In this document: piece after piece, positions 27,701 through 36,077 of the stretch
Layout of the letters: each line of letters begins with the position of its first letter
How positions within the stretch are numbered: the stretch's first letter is position 1
DNA from: an uncultured Acetatifactor sp.
GTDB taxonomy: Bacteria; Bacillota; Clostridia; Lachnospirales; Lachnospiraceae
Reading direction: 5' to 3'
Assembly: GCA_947631615.1 (NCBI GenBank)
Contig: CANRLX010000002.1
Coordinates: 1 to 64,000 of the forward strand
DNA length: 64,000 nt
Notes under the pieces: generated by a model
Told to the model about the DNA's origin: nothing
What the model saw: the letters and a program-made list of their open reading frames with translations, nothing else
Databases searched by the model: none
Position numbers and translations under genes: made by a program

Positions 27701-30700
27701 TCCCTTATATTCATAGTCGTTTTCAAAGGTCAGATTCTCTGCGCTGAAATTCGTGGCCGTCTTCTGCACATAAACCGCGCAGCGCGCCCCCATATCGCCG
27801 CCCGCCGGCGACTCTGCGGGATCGAAAAAGTGAATGACCGTTTTCTCGCTGTCCTCACCGATCAGGCTGATATTCGGCGACTTCACCTGCAGGTGCTCCC
27901 GATAGGAGCCCTCCTTCACAAGGATCACCACCCGCGAGCTGTTGGAGGAGGAAACGGAATCCACAGCCGCCTGTACCGTCCGATAAGTGGGAATCCCGTT
28001 TACCGCGTCCCCGTCCGTTCCGGTGTAGGACGCATCCACGACCAGGTCGTAATTGGTCAGATATACGAAGTTAAAGGTCTGTCTCGACTGGTTGCCGTCT
28101 GCATCCACGGCAATCAGGCTGACATCGTTTCTGCCCTCCTGAATTTGTACATCCCGGAAGGAGAAGGTCTCCCTTGCCCCCACGGTCTGGCTTGCAGCCT
28201 CCGCGCCGTTCACCAGGAGGGTCACGCTTCCCGCCTTCTCAAGAATCCCTTCTATCGTGATCCTGTCGGTAAACACCGTGTCGTAGGATTTTTTCGTGAC
28301 GGTTATGCCCGCCGACTCCTCCTCGTACACAAACTCACCGCTGTGTCCCTCGCTTGCGAATCCCCACACCGTGTTGGAGGGGTTGCTCCAGTTGTCCGCG
28401 CTGTGAGCCGTCACATAATAGTAGTACGGCATCTCCCGCTCCACCTCCGTGTCGGTGTAGCTGACGGAGGAAACCGTGGCGATAAGCCTTGCATTTTCCT
28501 CCCCCTCGTCAAAGGAGTAACGATAGATCTGATAGGACAATGCCTCCGGCACCGCATCCCAGGTCAACGTGATGGAGGAAGCGCCGCTGTCCGCGCTGAC
28601 GACCGGTCTTCTAAGCGCCGCCACCATGGAAACCGGATCGGCCATCGTGACATAGGCCGCTCCCGCGCCCGGGAGAACATTCATTCCCAACACTCCCGCA
28701 ACACGGAAATAATAGGAGCCGCCCTCCTCCGAGGAAACGGGATAAGAATAGGTCTGGGCTGTCAGGTTCTTCGCCGCAAGCGTCCAGCTTTTTCCGTCCC
28801 TGGAGACCTCGAGAACGTATTTTCCGTCTCCCACGCAGGCATCCCCTGTCCACGTTACATTGATATACTCTCTGGTGGGCGCCACCTCCGCGCTGATTCC
28901 GGTCACCGTCGGCGCGGCCCCGATCGGATCATAATAGGTGTTCTGGTCAAAATAAACCGTCGCCCCGTCCGCAGAGGTATATCTCAGGTTCGTAACCGTC
29001 ACCTTGGCATTGATCACGGCAATTCCATAATAGACCGATGTGTCGATGCCATTCTCCAAAAGCTTATAATCCGCCTTCTTCGACTGAAAGGCCGCTGTTT
29101 TGGTGACGGTAACTCCCTTATCCGCATAGGAGACCTCTATGTAAAACTTGGAGTCCTCGCTGTTCTTGTACATTTTATAATGGGCGGTTGTGCCGATCGG
29201 AATCGTTCCGGACACGCTGCTGCTGGTACCGTTTTCTTTGCTTTTGCTGTAATATTGTGTGAGCCCTTCCCCACTTCGGGTAGCCAGCGCCATCATGTGC
29301 TGATTCTCGTCAAACGCTCCCACCCAGATGCCGTTTGCGTTTCCGGAGACCGTGGAGTGGATCGTCACATCCATCTCCAGCACGTTGTAATCCGCCGTCT
29401 TTGGGAAGAGATAAAAGCTGTTTTCGCTTCCGCCGAAGCCGGTCCCGATGGAGCCTCCCTCCTGCTCCAGATTCAGGCTGTGACCCGCCGGAGTGACCTT
29501 GAGATTTGACGCATTTCCCACAAGGTCAGGCTCCGGAGTACAGGTAGCCTTCTCAGGGTGTGTCTTTGTGGTCTCCGCCTCGTTGGTTACCGTAATGCCG
29601 TGGAGATAGGTCTGTCCCGAATTTTGGATGGTAAATGTCAGGGTCGCCTCGTCCCCCGTGTACTGATAAGTCAGCGCTTTTCCGTCATTTCCCTCTCCAA
29701 ACACAAAATTTTGGGGCTCCGTGTCGATGCTTCCGGTACTGCTGGACGCCGTGATGGTGGAGCCGTTTCCATAGGCACAGCCTTCAAAGGTAATCTGCGC
29801 GTTTCCGGCCACCTTGATCTGGATCGTGTCGCCATTTCCAAGCACAATACCGTGTGTAGTCCCGTTAAAGTATATTTTGGTGTTGCCGGTCAGCGTCACC
29901 AGCTTATCGGCAGAGGTCACCGAATTTCCACCCGTCAGGTAATAATGACTCTCTCCGGTATACAGCGTAGAGATCACACTTCCGTCCGTAAAGCGGTAGG
30001 TCAGCGTCTCCCCTGTGGCATAGGGGGTTCCGGTAGCGCTGTTATCCTTTACCTGCAGCGTGTAGGACGCGGGCAGAGTCTCCCCATCCTTGTAGGTCAC
30101 CGTCAGGGTGTTCCCGTTTATGTCAGTAGTGACATTGTCTCCCGAGCTGACCTTGTCGGCAGACAGCGCACCGTTTCCGCCGCCCTGCAGATCTGCCCAG
30201 ATCAGGGCTGTCTCAGGAGTCGCAAACTCTACAAATCCTTTCCCTCCGGCAGCCTCCACCGTAAAATCATCCGCCTCTGTTGCGCCGGGCTTCACCGTAA
30301 AGGTGGTGCCTCCAATGGTAACTTCAAAGCTTTTCGCCGTATTCCAGCACGCCAGCGCAGAGGAAAAGTCCTGTGTGACAGATCCTCCCGCAGAGGCGCT
30401 CGTCAGATCCAGAGACGCATCTACCAGCTTCCATCCGTTGGTATCATTCTCCAGGGTAACGGTATAGGTGCTGCCAATGGACAGCTCGATCTGATAGGTT
30501 CCATCCGGCTCTATCGTGCATCGGGATGCGACGCCGCTCTTATTCGTAAACACCAGATCGTCCCCCGCAACCTGGGTTCCCACGTTTCCGGACACCGTCA
30601 CCTCCTGCGGTATTTCCGAAACGGAATAATTGATATTATGGATATAGCACTGTCCGCTTACACGTTCTATGGTGATTGTCATCGTGACGGGATCCGCGCC

Positions 30701-31330
30701 CGCATTGCGGTATTGAAACACTGTCTGTTTGGTACAGTCGGAACCACCTCCCTGCAAAGAGACAGAATCTCCCTGGGGAGCACCGTCAACGGACAGGGTG
30801 GCAGTGTAGCTTCCGTTATACTTACAGATGGGAAAAGCGAACTGCCCCTGTGAATTTGCCGGAACAAGCATGGAAAAGACGGTGGATCCCCCGTCAGTCA
30901 ACATTAACCCATGATCCCCATTCAGGCTCAAGGTCTGTGAGCTTTCCAGCTTCACGTACCCGTTCTCCGAGTAGACCGCTTCATTTTTCCCCACCGCGTC
31001 CTTGTCCTTGCCGAATATCTTTTGCGTAGTTTTAAAATCATATGTAAAAGTGCCTCCCACTTCCATCGCCTGAAGCGAACCGTCTTCCAACACCGATATC
31101 GGCAGGATTTCCCCGTCCTGCCCCCCCGCATCGGGATTCCCCTCATCGTTTGAGATTTCAGAGATTTCCCCCGAGTGTGTTGTCTGTGAGGCTTCCTGCT
31201 CCGCTTCCTCCGCCTGCACCGCAAATCCGGCTCCAAGCGGCAGGTCCATAGCGACCATTCCCAACACGAGCGCTGCCGTCAACGCCGCTCTTGCGGCTTT
31301 CTTTCGCATCCTTCTCCCTTTACTGTGCAT
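24797..31330 (-). CDS. Giant secreted multidomain pectinolytic protein: fibronectin type III-like, pectin methylesterase and family 1 pectate lyase domains, C-terminal wall-anchor-like tail
   Basis: Signal peptide after MHSKGRRMRKKAARAALTAALVLGMVAMDLP; PME motifs (YRTVQAAVDSVS; GYQDTLCANAGKQYYYKCYILGNVDFIYG); pectate lyase motifs (SADIWIDHCTFYKAYDGVIDAK; NITISWCEF); C-terminus KAPGTGEKVSVALAASLGLILAGLAALEVFLRRRREAG. Confidence 0.9.
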   Translation of the reverse strand: MHSKGRRMRKKAARAALTAALVLGMVAMDLPLGAGFAVQAEEAEQEASQTTHSGEISEISNDEGNPDAGGQDGEILPISVLEDGSLQAMEVGGTFTYDFKTTQKIFGKDKDAVGKNEAVYSENGYVKLESSQTLSLNGDHGLMLTDGGSTVFSMLVPANSQGQFAFPICKYNGSYTATLSVDGAPQGDSVSLQGGGSDCTKQTVFQYRNAGADPVTMTITIERVSGQCYIHNINYSVSEIPQEVTVSGNVGTQVAGDDLVFTNKSGVASRCTIEPDGTYQIELSIGSTYTVTLENDTNGWKLVDASLDLTSASAGGSVTQDFSSALACWNTAKSFEVTIGGTTFTVKPGATEADDFTVEAAGGKGFVEFATPETALIWADLQGGGNGALSADKVSSGDNVTTDINGNTLTVTYKDGETLPASYTLQVKDNSATGTPYATGETLTYRFTDGSVISTLYTGESHYYLTGGNSVTSADKLVTLTGNTKIYFNGTTHGIVLGNGDTIQIKVAGNAQITFEGCAYGNGSTITASSSTGSIDTEPQNFVFGEGNDGKALTYQYTGDEATLTFTIQNSGQTYLHGITVTNEAETTKTHPEKATCTPEPDLVGNASNLKVTPAGHSLNLEQEGGSIGTGFGGSENSFYLFPKTADYNVLEMDVTIHSTVSGNANGIWVGAFDENQHMMALATRSGEGLTQYYSKSKENGTSSSVSGTIPIGTTAHYKMYKNSEDSKFYIEVSYADKGVTVTKTAAFQSKKADYKLLENGIDTSVYYGIAVINAKVTVTNLRYTSADGATVYFDQNTYYDPIGAAPTVTGISAEVAPTREYINVTWTGDACVGDGKYVLEVSRDGKSWTLAAKNLTAQTYSYPVSSEEGGSYYFRVAGVLGMNVLPGAGAAYVTMADPVSMVAALRRPVVSADSGASSITLTWDAVPEALSYQIYRYSFDEGEENARLIATVSSVSYTDTEVEREMPYYYYVTAHSADNWSNPSNTVWGFASEGHSGEFVYEEESAGITVTKKSYDTVFTDRITIEGILEKAGSVTLLVNGAEAASQTVGARETFSFRDVQIQEGRNDVSLIAVDADGNQSRQTFNFVYLTNYDLVVDASYTGTDGDAVNGIPTYRTVQAAVDSVSSSNSSRVVILVKEGSYREHLQVKSPNISLIGEDSEKTVIHFFDPAESPAGGDMGARCAVYVQKTATNFSAENLTFENDYEYKGDGSISNESADALRNDAENTIYVNVRFLGYQDTLCANAGKQYYYKCYILGNVDFIYGNDPRAYFNDCQMVFRSAPAKNSGYVVAPKTEEGAPYGLTFYNCQVLSEDGCSGSGYLLARPWGPYAYVTWIDCYLGKILKPNTGLPYADMSGNEWENAYFYEFGSYGPGFAVNANRRQISEKMAQEMRTSDYLGWDPAAETSSLGGSYLGSVVTSVPEKFVEKDYHPDTYLETDGDDTGLGRYRQEGYAQSAGVTGGGLLYETSDNYYTAAGAEEFLQALTAVKKSGMPSVIELTADIDLGSKEVPNFADYSSVISAHKHQPLIHPTLLQTGMSTLSLRDMGNLTIFSSNGSSIKHACIDIYNSTNIIIRNIAFDECWEWDEFTEGAYDENDWDYMTIEKGSADIWIDHCTFYKAYDGVIDAKTPVASSNITISWCEFLPGSEGNVFFDEMMNELKANAQRYPYYQSLKDSGMSEEQIYGYAYGQKKTHLFGQSVDAVDAVNLTVTLANNHYLDSMDRMPRLRYGTAHVYNCVLDAQHLREIRNSIANAEEAKKIVSNGASSTCGAHVLLENSVILGITNALNSGNGDDPAGYINAVNTLYYMDGVRYKLEPKVNTTYPGAEVLLQDADAFLSALPYTDYVRYDPAALETEVVPYAGAGKLTLTALQWEKTAYHDAQWTPPAEVPDHDADSVPDYTETPEGGDPADKDPDASEDRPGSEDDADADEDLDENGGENGGEDSDEEDDAAAQRQEEALEKERQEQAKTGKTESLVKSTSGKTQRRLTNSHTPGISIAGSVNAIAQGSYFTAEYRGDGKHYKDARTAAENYLSECEEFRVIDISLYNVDDVAIHQLKEMVSVTLRIPDDFTVAPENVIVVYRLNEDGSLTRCSTSVSGSYLTFQTNHFSTFVIAEQTKAGAAKFVNRAKAPGTGEKVSVALAASLGLILAGLAALEVFLRRRREAGQDGNIRKGL

Positions 31331-31384
31331 TTTCTTCTCCTTTCTGCGCAGATTTTTGTTTTGGCAATTCCCTTTCATTTTTTT

Positions 31385-31417
31385 AGAGAAAAATAAAAAG
31401 CCCTCCGCTGGACTTTT
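31385..31417 (-). terminator. Leader terminator-like hairpin upstream of the pectinolytic gene
   Basis: Minus strand AAAAGTCC-agcgga-GGGCTTTT-TATTTTTC; located between a candidate promoter and the CDS. Confidence 0.5.
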
Positions 31418-31581
31418 CGTTTGGCATAGAGAAAATGCCTTATCCGAAACTATTACAGAAATTTTAACACATAATTTTGACGAAGGCAACGGAAATCGTC
31501 GGGAAAATCCTTCGTCAGACCGCTTTGTCGCGCCGAATTTTTCATTCCGTTTTTGTCAATTTTGCACAATCCTCCTTCTGT

Positions 31582-31603
31582 CAGGGGTGATCTCTCACCC
31601 CTG
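31582..31603. other. Perfect hairpin containing the GGDEF gene stop codon
   Basis: CAGGGGTGA-tctc-TCACCCCTG (9-bp stem, 4-nt loop). Confidence 0.6.
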
Positions 31604-32935
31604 GGCGATCGCTTCGATCGGCATCTGCTCGAACGCCGCGTAATAGCAGTCACACTTTTGCAGCGCCGCATAATTCTCACAGATCCTTTTCCGGACGATG
31701 TTCGTATTGTCCTCGTCGATGTCGATGAGCACCACCAGGATCTGCCGGTTGCTGTAACGGGTGCTCACATCGTTGCGCCGCAGAGAATGTACGATGGCAT
31801 CCTCCAGATTTTGGATCTCCTGTTCCAGGAGCTCCTGGGAATCCCCGTCCGGATGATTGCCCTTCAGAGACACCAGCATGAGCTGCGCCTTCTGGTGGGT
31901 GCGCTCCACGCAGCGCTCAATAAAGTTGTAAATGCGCTGAAACTCCTTGTAATCCACCTGATAGGAGCCCGCAAAATTCTTCCGGTCCTGAATAAGCCTC
32001 TCTAACTGGTGGATATCCACCACGGCCTCGTGATCGTCCTCCTGATTGAGGTTTACGCCTCTGCTGTAAAAATAATAGCTGTTCTTACCGTTTCTCTTGG
32101 AGAAATACAACGCCTTGTCCGCGGCATTGTACAGCTCCTCATAGCTATTGCCGTCCTTTCCGGCAATGGCGATCCCTATGGAGAGAGAGGTTCCCGTCAT
32201 GCTGTCGTTTTTCACCGCCGCAAGGTTGTACTCATTTAAAATGTCCACGGCTGCCCTGGCGAGCTGCGACCGATCGCTCATCCAGTAGAAGAAAATCGCA
32301 AATTCATCCCCGCCCATCCGGCAGACGATCCCGTCATTTTTCACCGCCTGGAGCAGTATGTTTGCCACAAGCTTCAGCGCCTCGTCTCCCGCCGTGTGCC
32401 CGAAAGCGTCGTTCACGTGCTTAAAGTTGTCCAGATCGATCATGAGATACGCGCCGGTCCTGCACTCTGACAGGCAGGCGGTGATCTGCTTCTCCGCGTA
32501 GCTTCGATTGTTGATGCCGGTGAGCGGATCCTTCATCGCCTCCTGCAGCTCCTGCCGTAGGGCATGGTTTTCCAGCACCCGATCGATGCGGGAGAACGCG
32601 ATCCGAAAATTCAGGGGCTCCTGCAGGATATCCTCCGCGCCCGCCTCCATACACTCCACCTCCACAGAGGGGACCCTTCCGTCGATCAGCATGATCACAG
32701 GGATTTCCCGCGTGTGCTCCTGCTGCCGCAGTCTGCGCAAAAGCTCCACGCCGCTCTGATCCGCAAGCGTATAGCCGAGCAGGATCAGATCCGGCTCCTC
32801 CCCGCCGCTTAAATAGCTTGTCAGATCCGCGCCGAAATGAAACGGGATCACCCGATAATGATTTCTCAACTGCTTCTCCAAGGCTTCCAGACGTCTCACG
32901 TCCTCATCCGCGATACAAATACTTCGCATAATCAT
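31595..32935 (-). CDS. Receiver-GGDEF diguanylate cyclase with a second degenerate GGDEF-like domain
   Basis: REC-like N-terminus; DPLTGINNRSYAEKQ...CRMGGDEFAIFF; C-terminal LRRNDVSTRYSNRQILVVLIDIDEDN resembles a degenerate cyclase domain. Confidence 0.88.
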   Translation of the reverse strand: MIMRSICIADEDVRRLEALEKQLRNHYRVIPFHFGADLTSYLSGGEEPDLILLGYTLADQSGVELLRRLRQQEHTREIPVIMLIDGRVPSVEVECMEAGAEDILQEPLNFRIAFSRIDRVLENHALRQELQEAMKDPLTGINNRSYAEKQITACLSECRTGAYLMIDLDNFKHVNDAFGHTAGDEALKLVANILLQAVKNDGIVCRMGGDEFAIFFYWMSDRSQLARAAVDILNEYNLAAVKNDSMTGTSLSIGIAIAGKDGNSYEELYNAADKALYFSKRNGKNSYYFYSRGVNLNQEDDHEAVVDIHQLERLIQDRKNFAGSYQVDYKEFQRIYNFIERCVERTHQKAQLMLVSLKGNHPDGDSQELLEQEIQNLEDAIVHSLRRNDVSTRYSNRQILVVLIDIDEDNTNIVRKRICENYAALQKCDCYYAAFEQMPIEAIAQG

Positions 32936-34119
32936 TCCCCCGTTTTCAGATAGCCGTTTTCATCCAGCTGTACCCCAAAGTCCCTGCTGTATTCATTGAT
33001 GCGGTTCAATATCCTCTGTGCCTCGCTGCCGGACGCAGGCGTGGGCCTGTAGTCGTTCCGGTCCGGAACCGAGCTGACGGAGCAGGGGATCACCCGAATA
33101 TCGGCATCCTCCTGTTTCACACCGTCCACAAAGGTAAAGGTCTGTTGAAAGATCATCGTATCCTTATCGCTGGGATTGCGGTTCGCCCCAAAACAGAAAT
33201 TTGCCAGGCTGTACACGATGAAGCGCCCCTGGTATTCCTCGATCCCCTGAAGCACATGGGGATGATGGCCGATGACCAGATCCGCGCCCCAGTCGATACA
33301 CTTTTGTCCAAAGCTTCGCTGGTACTCCTCCGGATAGAAGTTCCTCTCGATGCCCCAGTGGCAGCAGGCCAAAATCAGGTCGACGCCCTCCTCCTTAAGC
33401 TTTTCGATCCCGTTCTTCATGGTCTGCTCCATTCCCTCTCCCCAGTATCTCACAGAGACATAGCCGATCCGGATTCCCTTGGTCTCGTAGATCCCCACGA
33501 TATCGTCGTAGGCGTAGGTGATGCCCTCCCGCTCCAGCGCATCCACCGTCTCCCTGCTGCCGCTCTCGCCAAAATCCAGGCGATGATTGTTAGCCATGCT
33601 GACGGTCTCGATATCTCCGTGGGTCAGAAAAGTCACGTAGGAGGGATCCCCCTTGATGCAGTAGGTCTGCCCTTCCTTCCTTTCCTCGGAGTTCGTCAGA
33701 ACGCCCTCCAGATTTACAATCGTCATGTCGTCGGCGGAAAAGATATCGCTGACGTTGCTGAAGAAATATCCCTCATCCTCTATCTGCTCCGCCGTCTGAC
33801 GAAAGGAGTAAGCGTATTCCTGTCCCTCGTAATTGCCCATGGTGACGTCTCCGGCCGCCGAGATCGTGATTGTGACAGTATTGTCATTTTCCTCCGTCTC
33901 CGGCACGGCGGCAGCTTCCGCCTCCGCCAAAACAGCGGTCTCAGGGACAGCGGTTTCCGGCGCGGTCGTCTCCTGTTCCACGGGCTGCATCAGATCCCTG
34001 TAATCCATTGCGGGCGCTACCGACGGCTCATTCCTGCCGCAGGCCGTAAACAGGGCAGCCGCACAGCAGCAGACGGCACAAAACAGAGGTTGTCTCAACT
34101 TTTCCGGCCAACTCGCCAT
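32932..34119 (-). CDS. CapA family (poly-gamma-glutamate synthesis type metallophosphatase) protein
   Basis: SAAGDVTMGNYEG; TVSMANNHRLDFGESG; LVIGHHPHVLQGIEEYQGRFIVYSLANFCFGAN. Confidence 0.93.
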   Translation of the reverse strand: MASWPEKLRQPLFCAVCCCAAALFTACGRNEPSVAPAMDYRDLMQPVEQETTAPETAVPETAVLAEAEAAAVPETEENDNTVTITISAAGDVTMGNYEGQEYAYSFRQTAEQIEDEGYFFSNVSDIFSADDMTIVNLEGVLTNSEERKEGQTYCIKGDPSYVTFLTHGDIETVSMANNHRLDFGESGSRETVDALEREGITYAYDDIVGIYETKGIRIGYVSVRYWGEGMEQTMKNGIEKLKEEGVDLILACCHWGIERNFYPEEYQRSFGQKCIDWGADLVIGHHPHVLQGIEEYQGRFIVYSLANFCFGANRNPSDKDTMIFQQTFTFVDGVKQEDADIRVIPCSVSSVPDRNDYRPTPASGSEAQRILNRINEYSRDFGVQLDENGYLKTGE

Positions 34120-34175
34120 TTTCCCACCTCACAAAGCAAAGCAGTTTTTTGTCCTTTTTTTCATCTTATCACAGT

Positions 34176-35753
34176 TTATCTGCCTTGACCATAGATATTT
34201 TCCTGCAAAAATTCCTTGTTCTCCTCAAAATCCACCTCCAGCACGGACATGCCGCGGATAGTGGCGTCGTGATAGCTCCCCTCGACGGGAATACTGTTCT
34301 GTACAATATCATAGGTCAGCAGCTTTCCCGCCTGAAAACTTAACAGATAACACTCCCACTGCGTCAGGTTGGTGGTCAGATTCGGAAGGAGCCCGTCGAA
34401 CAGCTTCCCGGGATTGGCCACCAGGGCCAGGGGCAGCTTTTTGATCACCGCGCTCAGCACCTTTCGCTGCCGCTCCGTCCTTCCAAAGTCCGTGCCCAGG
34501 TAACGGTTTCTGGTATAGGCCAATGCCTGCGGGCCGTTTAAGTGCACCATGCCGCTGACAGAGGTGTCCATATTGTCCGTACCCTGCGGACGGTCGGTGA
34601 GCATATTGTACTCCACCAGATACCCGTTTACATACTCGATCTCCTCCGTGGTAAGCTCCAGATCCACGCCTCCCACCGCGTCCACCAGATTGGCAAACGC
34701 TTCAAAATTCACCAGCACATAGCGGTTGACCTCTATGTCCAGATTCTGCTCGATGGTCTCCATCAAAAGCTCCGCCCCGCCGTAGGAATAAGCGGCGTTG
34801 AGACGGTTCCCGTCATGTCCCGGGATTTCCACGTACATATCGCGCAGCAGGGAGGTCATGTAAATTTGTTTTGTCCGGCTGCTGATGGAGAGAAGGATCA
34901 TAGCATCCGAGCGTCCGTCCTCCCCGTTTTCCCGGGAGTCGTTCCCGATCAGCAGAATGTTGATGACACCGTCCTCCCGAAGGGGCTCCTTTGCCACGCC
35001 GGCGATCTCGTGAAAAGTCATTTTGCCGTACACGCTGCCCACCAGAAAATACAACCCCGCCGCGCCTGCCGCAGCAATGACCAGAAGCGTCACCAAAAAG
35101 CGCTTCAAACGGCGGAAGGGCTTTTTCTTCCTGCGCCTTTGCTCCCCCCGCGCGCTCTGCCTCTGGGGACGCTCTGCGCCGTCCCTTCTTCCACCGTTAC
35201 CCTGGCCTGCTCCGGTATTTTTCCGATTTCCCGCGTTGCTCCGGCTTCCGCCACTGCTCCGGCCCGCTCCGGCACTTTTCCGATTTCCCGCATTGCTCCG
35301 GTTTCCGCTGCTGCCCTGGCCTGTTCCGGTATTTTTCCGATTTCCTGCATTGCTTCGGTTTCCGCCACTGCTCTGGCCTGCTCCGGTACTTTTCCGATTT
35401 CCCGCATTGCTTCGGTTTCCGCCACTGCTCCGGCCTGCTCCGCTTTTACGGCTTCCCGAGCTTCTTCTGGGCGGGCTGTCCCAATCCTCTATATAGTCGT
35501 CCTTTCGCATATCGGTCTCCTCTTCCCACTCTTCGTCCGTATCCTCTATATCCTCCATATCGTCCGAAAAGTCCGGTAAGTCTTCCGGCTCCTCCTCAAA
35601 ATCCCCGCTCTCCTCCTGCTGCCTGCGCATATCAAAAAGCTGGGGGCTTCTCCCGCTCTCTCGGGCGGTATCCATCCCCCGCATTTCCTGCTGTAAAAAG
35701 GCTTCCAGACCCTTCTCGATCTGCTCCATCTCCTCTATTTCCCGTCTGCTCAT
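34176..35753 (-). CDS. LytR-CpsA-Psr (LCP) family cell-wall ligase with long cytoplasmic repeat region
   Basis: INILLIGNDSRENGEDGRSDAMILLSISSRTKQIYMTSLLRDMYVEIPGHDGNRLNAAYSYGG. Start probably at MSRREIEEMEQ. Confidence 0.93.
   Translation of the reverse strand: MSRREIEEMEQIEKGLEAFLQQEMRGMDTARESGRSPQLFDMRRQQEESGDFEEEPEDLPDFSDDMEDIEDTDEEWEEETDMRKDDYIEDWDSPPRRSSGSRKSGAGRSSGGNRSNAGNRKSTGAGQSSGGNRSNAGNRKNTGTGQGSSGNRSNAGNRKSAGAGRSSGGSRSNAGNRKNTGAGQGNGGRRDGAERPQRQSARGEQRRRKKKPFRRLKRFLVTLLVIAAAGAAGLYFLVGSVYGKMTFHEIAGVAKEPLREDGVINILLIGNDSRENGEDGRSDAMILLSISSRTKQIYMTSLLRDMYVEIPGHDGNRLNAAYSYGGAELLMETIEQNLDIEVNRYVLVNFEAFANLVDAVGGVDLELTTEEIEYVNGYLVEYNMLTDRPQGTDNMDTSVSGMVHLNGPQALAYTRNRYLGTDFGRTERQRKVLSAVIKKLPLALVANPGKLFDGLLPNLTTNLTQWECYLLSFQAGKLLTYDIVQNSIPVEGSYHDATIRGMSVLEVDFEENKEFLQENIYGQGR
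35202..35429 (-). repeat. Four tandem 57-bp units encoding SSGGNRSNAGNRKSTGAGQ-like repeats
   Basis: Repeats SSGGNRSNAGNRKSTGAGQ / SSGGNRSNAGNRKNTGTGQ / GSSGNRSNAGNRKSAGAGR / SSGGSRSNAGNRKNTGAGQ. Confidence 0.9.
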
Positions 35754-35819
35754 CGATCCACCACCGGTCCTTTTATTCTTTGTGTTGCCCGCATTTTTGA
35801 CGTCCTGCAAAATACCCCG

Positions 35820-36053
35820 TCACTCCAGCACGTCAAAAGTCTGCCCCGTCGCCCAGGGACTTCCGATATCACAGCGGCCGTGATGGTACTGTCTCTCCAC
35901 CACCTGCCCGTCTCCCTCTACCACGTTGATCTTCATCCGGCTGCCGCCTGCCTCATTGTACTGATCCAGCAGACGGATCAGGGCGTCCACATCCCGCTCG
36001 TCCGCCTCGGTTCCGCCGGCTTGCGGCTGCAGTTCTTTTTTCGGTTCTGACAC
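35820..36053 (-). CDS. Hypothetical protein (77 aa)
   Basis: Full ORF between two minus-strand genes; no recognisable domain. Confidence 0.65.
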   Translation of the reverse strand: MSEPKKELQPQAGGTEADERDVDALIRLLDQYNEAGGSRMKINVVEGDGQVVERQYHHGRCDIGSPWATGQTFDVLE

Positions 36054-36077
36054 GGCTCATTCCCTCCTTCTATCGGT

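Noticed and set aside
31453-31680. 75-aa ORF downstream of the GGDEF gene
   Set aside because: Mostly overlaps the GGDEF coding region; the remaining ~38 codons have an SD too close to a weak start, and the region contains palindromes better read as regulatory DNA.
35202-35429. Regularly spaced repeats resembling a CRISPR array
   Set aside because: Contiguous 57-bp units in frame within an LCP protein, with no repeat-spacer alternation and no cas genes.
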